DNA from: Linanthus parryae
Taxonomy: Eukaryota; Streptophyta; Magnoliopsida; Ericales; Polemoniaceae
Direction of reading: 5' to 3'
Assembly: GCA_023055425.1 (NCBI GenBank)
Contig: JALGPY010000003.1
Coordinates: 17,853,001-17,917,000 of the forward strand
Length of the DNA: 64,000 bases
Shown here: positions 1 through 11,280 of the stretch, piece after piece
Layout: each line of letters opens with the position of its first letter
Numbering within the stretch: position 1 is the first letter of the stretch
The notes under the pieces: model-generated
Seen by the model: only the letters and a program-made list of their open reading frames with translations
What the model was told of the DNA's origin: nothing
Databases searched by the model: none
Program-made: the position numbers and the translations under genes

Positions 1-315
1 GCCTTGTGAGGATTTATATGTCTTGTAGTGTTAAATCAAATGGATCAAGCAAGAACTATGAAGCAAAACAGAAAATAAAGAACGATAACACAGAACTAAC
101 GTGGTTTGCTAGTTTGAATACTAGCTACACCCATGAACCCGAAAACTCAATTATATTGAAAGAGACACCGGTTATAACTCACGCGTTCGTACACAAAATT
201 AGTCACATTCTACAACCTTTAAATGGACCTAATAAGTACTAAACATGTGCCCAAAGTAACCCAGAACCTTCCTAATGAAGTAAGGAAACAATCAGAATCT
301 TTCCATCCCCGAACT

Positions 316-389
316 AGCTCGTGCGAGCTGGTCCAGAGCTTGTGCGAGCTGCCACAGCTCATGCCGGCGGTCAAAAGCTCATGCGAGCT
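316..389. repeat. Array of AGCTCGTGCGAGCT-type interrupted palindromes
   Basis: Four units begin at 316, 337, 356 and 376, a spacing of 19-21 bp. Three are full 14-mers: AGCTCGTGCGAGCT, AGCTTGTGCGAGCT and AGCTCATGCGAGCT. The third-position unit (356) keeps only the left arm. The arms are inverted repeats of six bases (AGCTCG/CGAGCT) around a 2-bp centre. No function is known to me. The geometry is the same as in the Athila-like arrays at 33313, 40920 and 45099, although the sequence differs. Confidence 0.75.
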
Positions 390-1309
390 TCTTGATGTCC
401 TGCCTTATTCTCCTTGTCTTCCTCATGCCCGTTTGATCACTTTGCTAACTTGATTTGAGGCACAAAACCTACCAAATATCCACCTTGCGTCGAATCCTCT
501 TAGCAACCTGAAAGGGGAACCAAAACTTTCTATTCACAAACGATTTTCTCTAGCAGCTGTATGTGAAACCAGAATTTTCAAGTCGTTGATTCGACTACCA
601 CGCGTTGCTGAAATGAATGCGACGGATGGTGATAAATCTCCGGAAACATGATAAAGCTCTCAAACTTGAACCAGACTTGAATACATTCACATAAACGGGA
701 ATGAATGTATTCCAGATGTGCCAACTTGCGCCAAGACAGATGCACCAGGACAAGTGCCAGATGTAATTACCTACCTGACAACACGGACCTAACCACAAGT
801 GTAATATCCCAAAATTTTGGTGGTATTTTAGGAGTTTAGAAAATATTTTGGGTCGTATTTGAAGGTATAAAAGTAATTTTCTTAGTTTATGTTATGTACA
901 TTTTGGTATAAATATTTATTTAGAAACAAATATAAAATAAAGCAAAACTTTTTATATATAGTTTATTTTTATTTGGCTTAATTACTTAATGCATACCCCG
1001 CCGCCAACGCCGCCACCCAACCTCAAATCCAGCTTCCGAAATGAAGTTAGGACCACCACTGCCATTTCCATCTCCAGTACTATTCCTGCTGTAAATGCAC
1101 AACTAACCGTCCTGTTGCCACCTCCAAACCACCATCATGTCCAACTAAATTGTAACTTACTACCACCATCCTCCAATTTGAACGCATACAATCAAAATTC
1201 AACCGAGGAAAAAGTGAACCCATGTGCCTGAAATCAAGAGTAGACAGAACAATGAAAGCCCCAGCAAACCAAACGGAAAATACGCCAAACTGAACGATCA
1301 ATCGAATGA

Positions 1310-1469
1310 AAATTCCTCAACTTGAACCCAGAATATCAAACACGAGGCCCTCGTAGTCTATTCCCCGAATTTTCTGAACCCGCTGAAATGTTTCAATTCC
1401 AAACGCAATTGTTTCTGAACTCTCTCTTCGCTTTTGACGATCCTTATGAAGAGGTCAGGCGGAAGTTTG
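1310..1469 (+). pseudogene. Left part of a 71-codon open frame split by Copia-2A
   Basis: After an in-frame TGA at 1307-1309 the frame stays open to the insertion point. If the element and one copy of the duplicated GTTTG are set aside, the same frame runs on in 15225-15280 to a TGA, giving 71 codons in total. It includes an acidic stretch FAFDDPYEEVRRKFEF near the insertion point. The right-hand part stays in frame in the duplicated copy at 29215. I do not recognise a family. It could be a host exon, part of an older repeat, or chance. Confidence 0.25.
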
Positions 1470-1493
1470 TATTAGAGTAAAGAAAGTGTTTTA
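1470..1493 (+). repeat. Copia-2A 5' LTR, first 24 bp
   Basis: This stub matches the start of the 3' LTR at 14963 (TATTAGAG then AAGAAAGTGTTTTA). Copia-1 separates it from the remainder at 9893-10125. Its last five bases TTTTA are the Copia-1 target-site duplication. Confidence 0.88.
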
Positions 1494-2925
1494 AGTTGGA
1501 ATAGATTCCCTAGAGGCAATCATATATTTAGTATGAACATTGTTTTGGCTAGAATATTCATTTATTATATATTGTGATATTTAATATAATGAAGTCCTTA
1601 GGTACAATATGTTGTTTATCTTAAATATCCCTAGTCCACTATATTGATTCATGAGACGATCAAATATAGACTAGTATGTGGGTAGATTGATATGGAGATA
1701 TCAAGTCTAACACATGGGTATGCATTAGGAGTAATGGCATACTAGATTGGCCAACAACGAGAAGGATACATTAGATTATGTTAAAGTCACAATCGCTTCT
1801 CGTAGTGCTAATATAATTGCAATCCTTAGACTTGAAGTCACTAGATACTCTAGTTGTGGAATATTGTGCTTTGATGTTATCAAACGTTACACCGTAACTG
1901 GGTAATTATAAAGATAGCTATCGGGCATGATAGGAAGCAAGTTTAGAGATCACAGTGATGTAGATAGGATTTGTCCCTCCCACATAATGGGAGTAAATAT
2001 CCACAGCCACTCGAGGAATGAGGCTTATTGAATGTCTGACCAGACTCAGATAAATCAATATGGAGATATTGATGTTATCTGCTAGCATAAGCATATTCCC
2101 CGGATCGAGGAACTATGGATTGGATATACGAGTGTGACTATATATGTCTCGTGTCCAATCCGGATATAGAGACAAAGGGAAAGTGCAATATAAGATATTG
2201 GGCACAAGAGGTTTGTCGGGATCACTGATTATTTCTATTAGTTGGGTGGCATGGATGTGTTGCTAGACACCGCTCCATGTTAGTAAAAGTTAGTACCAAC
2301 TAAGTAGAAACCTATGGGGTCACACGTCAAATAGAGTAGAGCTAGATTTGGGATTAATTAATATGATTAATTAATAATAAGGATCATTGTGCAACACCTT
2401 GCAAACTTAGTAGGACTAATTTGCAAGAAAGGGACTAATCTAAGTTCATGGAGAACTAGGAAGGACCTTTATGGAAACAACAAGGAGTTGTTGGAGTATA
2501 TAAAGAAGCCTCTAGCTTCCTTCCGACGAAGTGAATTTTATTGAGACATAACACAAGAGAGTGGGAGAGAAAAAAAGAGAGAGAGCAAGACAAGCTAAGG
2601 CCGATCACCCCTAGCCGTCCGCCCCTCCCGTTGGCGCCAAAGAGGAGGCCGAACCCTCCTTTTTTCACCTCGTTGCTTGATTCCTTCTTCCCTCTTCCTC
2701 CGGCTCAAGCTAGAACTTGTTGAAGGAAGAATCTAGATCCCACCTTTAGACGTGGATCAACCGTAGAGACGAGGACATTATTATTCGTGTGATCTCTCAA
2801 ACCAAAAGGTACACAATACTATGTCCCTTATCATGTTATGATATCTCCTCCTGACGATCTGTGGTGGGCTTTGAGTAGGATTAAATTTTGTTATTCTGCT
2901 GCATTACCTACGTCAAAACCCAACA
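1494..2925 (+). repeat. Copia-1 5' LTR
   Basis: Pairs with 8460-9887 along its whole length with scattered substitutions; ends ACCCAACA in both. A TATATAAA box lies at 2497-2504. The transcribed part below it contains a GC-rich block (about 2597-2660). Confidence 0.92.
2497..2504 (+). promoter_or_regulatory. Copia-1 LTR TATA box
   Basis: TATATAAA, conserved at 9459-9466 in the 3' LTR and 23552-23559 in the truncated duplicate. It is the probable core promoter of the element, based on position in the LTR; the start site is not determined. Confidence 0.6.
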
Positions 2926-2926
2926 G

Positions 2927-2944
2927 TGGTATCCGAGCCACAGG
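2927..2944 (+). other. Copia-1 primer binding site (initiator Met tRNA type)
   Basis: TGGTATCCGAGCC lies one base after the LTR end. It matches the usual plant Copia primer site TGGTATCAGAGC except for C in place of A. It primes minus-strand DNA synthesis in intact relatives. Confidence 0.75.
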
Positions 2945-4567
2945 TCGTAGAGCATAACATGATTTTATGTGTTACGATTTCAGTTTATACACCGTATTAT
3001 TGTTATTACGCGAAAACTGAAAAATAATTGGCATAGTAGATGCAAATTGAATTTGATTCAATATAAACAAGATCTAATTTAACATTGGATGTTAGAGTTG
3101 GTCAGTTTAATCACATAGGATGTGAATTATTGGGTTCTTGAAAAATTAGGTTTCATGGGCACATAGTTGAAAAGGGGTTTTCAATTATGGAAACAAAATT
3201 TATGGAAATATCCAAAAGGAAACAACCTTGCTTGGGCAACAAGGAAGAAGGGAAGGAGGCTAGGGCCGAAACCCTAGTCGTCCGCCCCCTCCTTGCGCGC
3301 CAAGCAAAGGCCGCGGGCCACATGGGGAGGTCGGCCTTGTGCCGGGCCGTGTGGTGGGCGGCATTCCTCCTAGGGGTTCGGGCCTTGTTGGCTTGAACTC
3401 CTTGGGCCGTTGTAGCCCTAATTACCCAATCTAATTAAATTGAACAAGCGCGTTAAAAATTGGTTTTAACTGTATTATGTGCTTTGTTGCATGGTGGATG
3501 GATATGGCCTAGGATTGTGGATGTTTATTGCTTTGTGGTTTGGTTTACGGCCTGCGAGCTGATCAAATTTTTTGTAATAATTAATTAGGTTTTACGGCAT
3601 GCGAGTCGTCTTTTCTCCTCGACATGTGAGACTTTTATTATTTTTTTATTCTAGATGTTAGGCTAGAATTATAAATATTTAGATGATAGAAAAGAGCATG
3701 GAGAAGAAGACCGGAGAACCAAAGGAGCCAAAAGACAAAGAAGACACCCCCTAGGCGTGCGGCTATGGTGGAGCACATGAAGATGAGCTTGTCACTTTAG
3801 GGCAATTGGATATTATCATTGGCAATATCATTAGTCTAGGGGCCATATCCATGCCACATTTTTTTATTTTTGTGGATGTTTATTATTTATGTCTTGTTAT
3901 TTATTTTTGTGTGTATTGCGATACTAGCAAAACGTTAACAAGATAATAATAAACAAGGTTGGTCTTTTATTGTGGATTGCCCAATCCAAATAAGTAGATC
4001 ATGTTGATTTGATCAACCAAACAAATTAAGAAAGAAAAATCCCTCAATTAAATATTGCGTTTTGCCTTCTCTTGCCAAAACACCCTTCATGATCAGGGTT
4101 CATTAAAATTCAGGCTTGCCAAAGCAAGGCGATTTTAATTTACCATGGTGTGTTGCGGACGACACAAGCTAGTAATGTGTGTATGTTGAAGCAAGAGGTT
4201 GGGGCAACTAGGCAAGGTTCAATTGGATGGATGAGCCTAGAGGCATGACAATTAGGTGTTATCCATGGGATAAAGAATAAAGAGTTATTCACCTAATTGG
4301 ACCAAGAGTTGCATGGGATGCAATCGGAATGATTCCTACCTAAATAACCTATTCTTGGGTGACTTGCCAAAGCAAGCTCAAGAAGAAGTGAAGAAGGGAT
4401 CTTGGACCTACTAGAAAATATAATGATATTTTCCGCATTAATGGTGAGGGCTATTAATCCGAGAAAAATAGTGGGAGCTATATTTGATGATCTAGCCATT
4501 GTTGAATATAGTTAAATTGTTCAAAATACTAAAAAATTGCACATTTCTCATTTTGTAAAATTCCAAA
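2945..4567 (+). other. Copia-1 untranslated leader
   Basis: A leader of about 1.6 kb with no supported gene. Positions about 3255-3310 repeat, in diverged form, the GC-rich LTR motif around CTAGGGCCGAAACCCTAG and CGTCCGCCCC, so part of the leader looks like a duplicated LTR segment. Short frames here (for example 3187-3396) are by-products of that block. Confidence 0.55.
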
Positions 4568-5883
4568 TGGCAAACAACAACGCATCGACTTCATCCCTAT
4601 GATCTGTCCTTGAGAAGGATAAACTGTCTGGAACGAATTTTCTTGACTAGTACAGAAACTTAAGGATTGTCCTTAAGCAAGAAAAGAAGTTGTACGTCTT
4701 GGACACTCCAATTCCAGCCCCACCACATGATGAGTCTGTTCTAGCGGATGTGAGGGCACGTCAGAAACATATTGATGATTCTAATGACGTGACTTGCCTC
4801 ATGCTTCGCACCATTAATCCTGAGCTTCAGAAGCAGCATGAGAATATGGAAGCCTATGATATGATCATACACTTGAAATAATTGTTTCAGGAACAGGCAA
4901 GACATGAGCGGTATGAGGTGTCTAAAGCATTTTTCAAGAGTAGTCTTGCAGAGGGGAATCCAGTAGGACCTCACGTACTCCGTATGATCGGGTACATTGA
5001 GAATCTTGAGAGATTGGGATTCCTACAGGGCCAAGATTTTGCTACTGATCTTGTCTTGAAATCGTTGCCTGACAGTTATAATCAGTTCATCATGAACTAT
5101 AATATGAACGAGATCAGTAAGACTATGCCAGACTTGCTGAACATGCTAAAGACAGCGGAACAGAGCATTAACAAAGGCAAGGGCAAGGCCATAATGATGG
5201 TGCATAAGAAGAAGGGCAAAGCAGTTGCCTCTACTTCCAAAGGAAAGGGCAAGAAAGTTGCGAAATCCACGGAAGCCCTAAATCCTAGTGGAGGCGTGGC
5301 TAAAGGTGAATGTCACTACTGCAGCCAGCTGGGTCACTGGAGGAGGAATTGCCCTAAATATCTGGAGGATAAGAAGCTTGGAATAGTGATTCCACCACCA
5401 CCAGGTATTTATGTTATAGACGTCAATCTTTCTATTTCATCATCTTGGGTATTAGATACCGGATGTGGTTCTCACATTTGTTGTAATGTGCAGGATTTGA
5501 AAAGAAGTAGAAGATTGAGTAATGGGGAGATAGATCTGCGCGTCGGGAATGGAGCAAGAGTTGCTGCATTAGCTGTAGGTGTTTATGAGCTATCTTTGCC
5601 TTCTGGACTTATTTTAGAATTAGGCAATTGCTTTTATGTCCCTGCTATGAGCAGAAACATTATTTCCATTTCTTGTTTGGACGAGAAGGGTTTTTCTATT
5701 TCAATAAAGGACAAGTGTTGCTCCATTTATTTTGATAGTATGCACTATTGTAGTGTGCATTTGTCTAATGGATTGTATATCCTTGATCTATATAGTCCAA
5801 TCTATAACATAAATTTTAAAAAGATTAAAACTAATGATTTAAATCCTACATACCTATGGCGCTGTCGTTTAGGCCATAAATGA
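4568..5883 (+). pseudogene. Copia-1 gag and protease, degenerate
   Basis: The frame begins ATG GCA AAC AAC and is interrupted by stops near 4601, 4647 and 4879. From 4882 a long stretch is open for 333 codons. Visible features are a gag core of the UBN2/retrotransposon gag type, a lysine/glycine-rich linker, a zinc knuckle CHYCSQLGHWRRNC (CX2CX4HX4C) near 5312, and an aspartic protease motif WVLDTGCGSH near 5447 (family DTG motif kept). The region ends with an integrase-leading LGH motif and a TGA at 5881. Gag would form the virus-like particle; protease would process the polyprotein. The internal stops make it non-functional. Confidence 0.85.
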
Positions 5884-6694
5884 GAAACGCATATCTAGAC
5901 TCCATAAGGATGGACTTCTAGACTCATTTGATTTGGAATCATATGAGACATGTGAATCTTGTGAGTTATTGGCACTCATACATACCGATGTATGTGGACC
6001 ATTCCCCACGCCTGCCAGAGGTGGTTATACCTACTTCATCACATTTACTGATGACTTCAGTAGATATGGATTTGTATACCTTATAAAGGCCAAATCCAAA
6101 TCCTTTGACTTGTTCAAAGAATTCAAGAATGAAGTAGAGAAGCAACTAGGTAAAAATATCAAGGCTCTACGATCGGATCGTGGAGGAGAATACTTAAGCC
6201 AAGAGTTTGATGAGTATCTTAGAGTGTGTGGGATAGTATCCCATCTCACTCCACCCGAAACGCCACAATGGAATGGCGTATCCGAGAGGAGGAATCGCAC
6301 GCTATTAGATATGGTGAGATCTATGATGTCTCAAACAGATCTTCCGATATCCTTTTGGGGACATGCTCTAATGACGGAAGCTTTTACCATTAACCGCGTT
6401 CCATCCATATCAGTCATGAAGACACCATATGAGATATGGACTGGGAAGCGCCCCATAGTGTCGTTTATGAGGATTTGGGGCTGCGATGTCTATGTAAAAC
6501 GTTTACAAACAGACAAGGTCGGGCCCAAAGCGGATAAGTGTAAATTTGTGGGATATCCTAAGGAAACTAAAGGATATTATTTCTACAATCCCACCAAGAA
6601 CAAAGTGTTTGTTGCTCGGACCGGCGTGTTTCTAGAAAGAGAGTTTGTCTCTAAAGAATCAAGTGGGAGGGCTGTAGAACTTGAAGAAATTTAA
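5884..6694 (+). pseudogene. Copia-1 integrase core, degenerate
   Basis: From 5933 the frame reads through the integrase catalytic core: first Asp in HTDVCGPF, second Asp in RSDRGGEYLS, and Glu in the WNGVSERRNRT segment, the Copia DD35E arrangement. The N-terminal HHCC zinc finger is disrupted between the stop at 5881 and this frame. A TAA at 6692 separates it from the RT segment. In active relatives it inserts the cDNA and makes the 5-bp target duplication seen around this element. Confidence 0.85.
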
Positions 6695-6715
6695 GAACCA
6701 CAAATCACTGAAACG

Positions 6716-8445
6716 ATGATGGAACATGAACAGGAATCGCAAGTAGTTGTGGAAGAACCTGTTCAGGTAAAACATGAACTCCGTGAATCAGGAAGAGTGC
6801 GTGATGAGCCAGAGAGGTATGGACTTCTCGTGACTGAGCCCGATGACGTACCACTCATGGATGATGAGCCTGCAACCTACGGAGAAGCCATGAAAGGCCC
6901 AGACTCTAAGAAGTGGCTAGAAGCCATGAGATCCGAAATGGATTCCATGTACACTAACAAAGTATGGACTTTGGTGGAACCACCCGAAGGGGCTCGACCC
7001 ATAGGGTGCAAGTGGGTCTTCAATAAGAAGACCGACGTGGATGGCAACATAGTTGCCTATAAGGGGCGATTGGTAGCCAAAGGGTATAGACAGATTCATG
7101 GTATTGACTATGAGGAGACCTTTTCACCAGTTGCCATGAATAAATCCATTAGAATCCTACTTGCTATTGCAACATACTACGACTATGAGATTTGGCAGAT
7201 GGATGTCAAAACAGCATTCCTTTATGGGAACCTCCTCGAGGATGTGTACATGACACAACCAGAGGGTTTTGAGGATCCAGAGAATGCCAATAAAGTCTGT
7301 AAGCTGCAAAGATCCATTTATGGATTAAGCAAGCTTCTAGGAGTTGGGATCGACGTTTTGATGACGCAGTCAAAGAGTTTGGCTTCATCAAAAACAAAGA
7401 CGAGCCTTGTGTTTACAAGAAGGTTAGTGGGATCTCTGTAGTATTTTTGGTCTTGTATGTGGGTGACATACTAATCATTGACAACGACATTCCTACTTTG
7501 CAATCTGTTAAAGATTGGCTAGGAAAGTGCTTTGCAATGAAGGACTTAGGAGACACAGCCAACATAATTGGTATAAAGATCTATAGAGATAGATCTAGAA
7601 GGCTGCTCGGCCTAAGTCAAAATACATATATAGACAAGGTGTTGAAGAGGTTCAACATGCAAGATTCCAAGAAGGGATTCTTGCCCATGTCGCATGGAGT
7701 CACTCTTTCCAGGAATGAATGTCCCTCCTATGAGATTGAGAGGGACCGCATGAGTAGGATACCCTATGCTTCGGCCATAGGATCTATCATGTACACCATG
7801 TTGTGTACTAGACCAGGCGTATCATACGCGTTGAGTATGGTGAGCAGATATCAGTCCAATCCGGGTGAGAGTCACTGGATTACTGTCAAGAACATCCTAA
7901 AGTACTTGAGAAGAACTAAGGATGTGTTCTTGATATTTGGAGGTAAGGAAGAGCTAAGTGTAAAGGGTTACACTGATGCAAGCTTCCAAACCAACAAAGA
8001 TGACTACAGATCGAAGTCTGGATACGTGCTTTGCCTGAATGAAGGAGTTGTGAGCTGGAAGAGTTCCAAGAAAGGGACAGTTGCTGATTCTACAACAGAA
8101 GCTGAGTACATTGCTGCTGCGGAAGCAGCAAAAGAGGCAGTTTGGATAAAGAATTTTCTCACTGAGCTCGGTGTGGTCCCCAGCATCGTGGATCCCATAG
8201 AGTTGTACTGTGACAACTCCGGGGCGATCTCACAAGCCAAGGAACCAAGATCACACCAGAAATCAAAGCATGTACTTAGAAGATTCCATCTTATTCTTGA
8301 TATGATCGATCGAGGAGATGTGAAGATGTGCAAGATTCCAACGGATGACAATGTTTCAGATCCGCTCACAAAACCTCTTGCGCAGCGTAAGCATGAAGGG
8401 CACGCTAGATCTATAGGCCTACGAGATGCGCCAGATTGGCTCTAG
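6716..8445 (+). pseudogene. Copia-1 reverse transcriptase and RNase H, degenerate
   Basis: The RT N-terminal part (6716-7330) carries GCKWVFNKK, KGRLVAKGY and QMDVKTAFLYG motifs. A frameshift follows near 7330, and the C-terminal RT plus RNase H is open from 7447 to 8445. The active-site motif expected as YVDD reads YVGD (7456-7467), so the first catalytic aspartate is lost. RNase H residues are visible in the GYTDASF, STTEAEY and YCDNSGA motifs. The frame stops 14 bp before the 3' LTR. Confidence 0.88.
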
Positions 8446-8448
8446 TGC

Positions 8449-8459
8449 AAGTGGGAGAC
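8449..8459 (+). other. Copia-1 polypurine tract
   Basis: AAGTGGGAGAC directly abuts the 3' LTR at 8460. In the family this purine run primes plus-strand DNA synthesis. Confidence 0.75.
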
Positions 8460-9887
8460 TGTTGGAATGGATGTCCTAGAGGCAATCGTATATTTAGTAT
8501 GGACATTGTTTTGGCTAGAATATTCATTTATTATATATTCTGATATTTAATATAATGAAGTCCTTAGATACACTGTGTTGTTTATCTTAAATATCCCTAG
8601 TCCACTATATTGATTAATGGGACGATCAAATATAGACTAGTATGTGGGTAGATTGATATTGAGATATCAAGTCTAACACATGAGTATGCATTAGGAGTAA
8701 TGGCATACTGGATTGACCCACAACGAGAAGGATACATTGGATTATGTTAAAGTCACAATCGCTTCTCATAGTGCTAATATAATTTCAATCCTTAGACTTG
8801 AAGTCACTAGATACTTAAGTTGTGGAATATTATGCTTTGATGTTATCAAACGTTACACCGTAACTGGGTAATTATAAAGATAGCTATCGGTCATGATAGA
8901 AAGCAAGCTTAGAGATCGTAGTGATGTAGATAGGATTTGTCCCTCCCACATAATGGGAGTAAATATCCACGGTTGAGGGATGAGGCTTATTGAATGTCTG
9001 GCCAGACTCAGATAAATCAATACGGAGATATTGATGTTATCTGCTAGCATAAGCATATTCCCGGGATCGAGGAACTATGGATTGGATTTACGCGTGTGAC
9101 TATATATGTCTCGTGTCCAATCCGGATATAGAGAAAAAGGGAAAGTGCAATATAAGATATTGGGCACAAGAGGTTTGTCGGGATCACTGACTATTTCTAT
9201 TAGTTGGGTGGCATGGATGTGTGGCTAGACACCGCTCCATGTTAGTAAAAGTTACTACCAACTAAGTAGAAACCTATGGGGTCACACGTCAAATAGATAA
9301 GAGCTAGATTTGGGATTAATTAATATGATTAATTAATAAGAAGGATCATTGTGCAACACCTTGCAAACTTAGTAGGACTAATTTGCAAGGAAGGGACTAA
9401 TCCAAGTTCATGGAGAACTAGGAAGGACCTTTATGGAAACAACAAGGAGTTGTTGGTGTATATAAAGAAGGCTCTAGCTTCCTTCCCACGAAGTGAATGT
9501 TATTGAGACATAACACAAGAGAGTGTGAGATAACACAAGAGAGAGAGGAAGACAAGCTAGGGCCGAACGCCCCTAGCCGTCCGCCCCTCCCGTCGGCGCC
9601 AAAGAGGAGGCTGAACCTTCCTCTTGTCACCTCGTTGCTTGATTCCTTCTTCCCTCTTCCACCGGTTCAAGCTAGCACTTGTTGAAGGAAGAATCTAGAT
9701 CTCATCTCTAGACGTGGATCAACCGTAGAGACGAGGACATCATTCTTCGTGTGATCTCTCAAACCAAAAGGTACACAATACTATGTCCCTTATCATGTTA
9801 TGATATCTCCTCCTAAAGATCCGTGGTGGGCTTTGAGTAGGATTAAATTTTGTTATTCCGCTGCGTTACCTACGTCAAAACCCAACA
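8460..9887 (+). repeat. Copia-1 3' LTR
   Basis: Begins TGTTGGAATGG and ends ACCCAACA, pairing with 1494-2925. The part from 9305 to the end recurs at 23398-23979 as the left edge of the large duplication. Confidence 0.92.
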
Positions 9888-9892
9888 TTTTA

Positions 9893-10125
9893 GTCATGTG
9901 ATGGGTTTTTATGTATTTTCTACAACTTCAGGTGCCTAGTACTATTTCTGTAACGGTCACTTACCGTAGTTAGGTAAGTGACCAAGGTTAATTTTTCGGT
10001 ATATATACTCACTAATCTCTCAGTATGAGGGTTTATGAGCCGATTGGCTTCTCTTGAGAATGAATCATCTTCTTCGTTTCTACTCTCTGCAAATCAATCT
10101 TGTCAAACCCTAGCGGGTTCTTTCA
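9893..10125 (+). repeat. Copia-2A 5' LTR, remaining 233 bp
   Basis: Continues the LTR started at 1470. It contains an inverted repeat GGTCACTTAC (9955-9964) and GTAAGTGACC (9974-9983) with a 9-nt loop, followed by a TATATATA box at about 10000. It ends TTCTTTCA, with the primer site adjoining. Confidence 0.9.
9955..9983 (+). promoter_or_regulatory. Inverted repeat upstream of the Copia-2 TATA box
   Basis: Ten-base perfect arms separated by nine bases, 17 bp before the TATA box. Present with one arm mismatch at 15049-15077 and at about 24047-24076, and removed by a small deletion in the 3' LTR of Copia-2B (near 29061). It could be a protein-binding site or an RNA hairpin if transcribed. Confidence 0.55.
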
Positions 10126-10140
10126 TGGTATCAGAGCCAG
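10126..10140 (+). other. Copia-2A primer binding site
   Basis: TGGTATCAGAGCCAG directly follows the LTR end at 10125. It is complementary to the 3' end of initiator Met tRNA, as is standard for plant Copia elements. Confidence 0.85.
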
Positions 10141-10200
10141 ATTGCTCTGATGCTACCTACTCCGATTGATACTCAAATCACTCAGTCATCATCTCTCACC

Positions 10201-11280
10201 ATGAACAACTCAGTCTCTTCGGGGAATCAAAATACCCTTTACCTTCTTTCCAGCATCAATAATCTCATGCCCTTCAAGTTGGATAATACCAACTTTGTAA
10301 TCTGGAAACACCATATTTCATCCATTTTTCGTACCCAATCTCTGTTTGGATACCTCGAAGGTTCGTTTCCATGTCCTCCTCAGTATCTGACGGCCGATGA
10401 CGAATCTGTTTCTCCGGTGATAAACCCAGCCTTCTCTGCATGGCAAGTTCAAGATCAAGCGATCCTGACTCTTCTCAACGCAGCTCTGACCCAGGAAGCC
10501 CTAACTCTGGTTATTGGCCGTTCAACTTCTCGAGAGATATGGTAAGCCCTTGAACGCAGGTATGCCTCTTTGACTCGCTCTAATATTCTGCAACTGAAGA
10601 CATAATTGCAAACCCTAAAAAAAGGGAGATTCTATTGATGTCTACATTCAAAAACTCAAATCTCTTAGAGACAAATTACATGCTGCTCTTTTTATAATTG
10701 ATGATGAAGATATGCTTCTGTTCACCTTGAATGGTTTGCCTCCAGAATATAATTCTTTCCGTACTACTATCAGCATAACCCTTGGTTCTGGATCTATGTA
10801 TCTTGAGCAATTACATGTTCTTCTTAAAACTCAAGAGCAAATGTTTGAAGCTCAGATAAGTGCAGGAAATTATATGAATACTACTGCTTTTTCTGCCTCT
10901 GTGTTACCCGTGTCTAGTGGTCAGACTAGTCAAAACCCTAGTGCAAACTATAGTAACTCTAGGGGTGGTTATAGAGGAGGAACCAATAGAGGTGGCAGAA
11001 ATGGAGGACGAGGTGGTGGACAGTCTAGAGGTAGAGGCTATCAAGGCTATAACAATACAGGAAGAAACCAAGGTGGGTATAGAGGTGTTAATAATAGAAA
11101 TGGAAATGGTGGTAGAGGAAGGTCTAATGGGTCTAACAATGCTCCTGTAACATGTCAAATTTGTGGGTATGACTACCATAGTGCTCTTGATTGTTGGCGC
11201 AGGATGGACCATGCCTATCAGGGCAAGACATCACCTGAGAGTTTGACAGCAATGTCTGCTGTTACAAACCAATCCCACTA
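10201..11280 (+). pseudogene. Copia-2A gag, degenerate
   Basis: ATG at 10201 follows CACC; an in-frame ATG also occurs at 10150. The N-terminal frame is typical of Ale-type gag (LDNTNFVIWKHHISS) and is broken by TAA at 10543, which is shared with copy B and therefore older than the duplication. The C-terminal part (10712-11281) is glycine/arginine-rich with repeated RGG, followed by a zinc knuckle CQICGYDYHSALDC. It stops at 11279. Relative to copy B it keeps about 80 bp (10455-10538) that B lost. Confidence 0.85.

Larger units (their letters stand above)
1..1469. other. Unclassified left flank, no gene identified
   Basis: No family could be assigned to this stretch. It holds short unrelated reading frames, a palindrome array near 316-389, and from about 801 an AT-rich block opening with TGTAATATCCC, which resembles the terminus of a Gypsy-type LTR but has no partner in the window. 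From about 1000 the sequence becomes proline-codon and CCGCC rich. Positions 1465-1469 (GTTTG) are the left target-site duplication of Copia-2A. An open frame runs 1310-1469 and continues beyond the element at 15225-15280. Confidence 0.6.
1494..9887 (+). mobile_element. Copia-1, Tork-like LTR retrotransposon
   Basis: LTRs of 1432 bp (1494-2925) and 1428 bp (8460-9887) bound an internal region with Copia domain order. The duplication TTTTA occurs at 1489-1493 and 9888-9892. A Met-tRNA-type primer site starts at 2927 with one mismatch (TGGTATCCGAGC), and a PPT AAGTGGGAGAC lies at 8449-8459. The RNase H and RT C-terminal residues resemble the Tork lineage. The first LTR base is A instead of T at 1494. 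The coding region has stops and frameshifts and a damaged RT active site, so the copy is dead. It is inserted in the Copia-2A 5' LTR. Confidence 0.92.

Noticed and set aside
10126..10140. tRNA gene
   Set aside because: The tRNA-like sequence is only the 3'-end complement (primer binding site) beside an LTR, as are 2927, 24216, 34671, 56859 and 61695.
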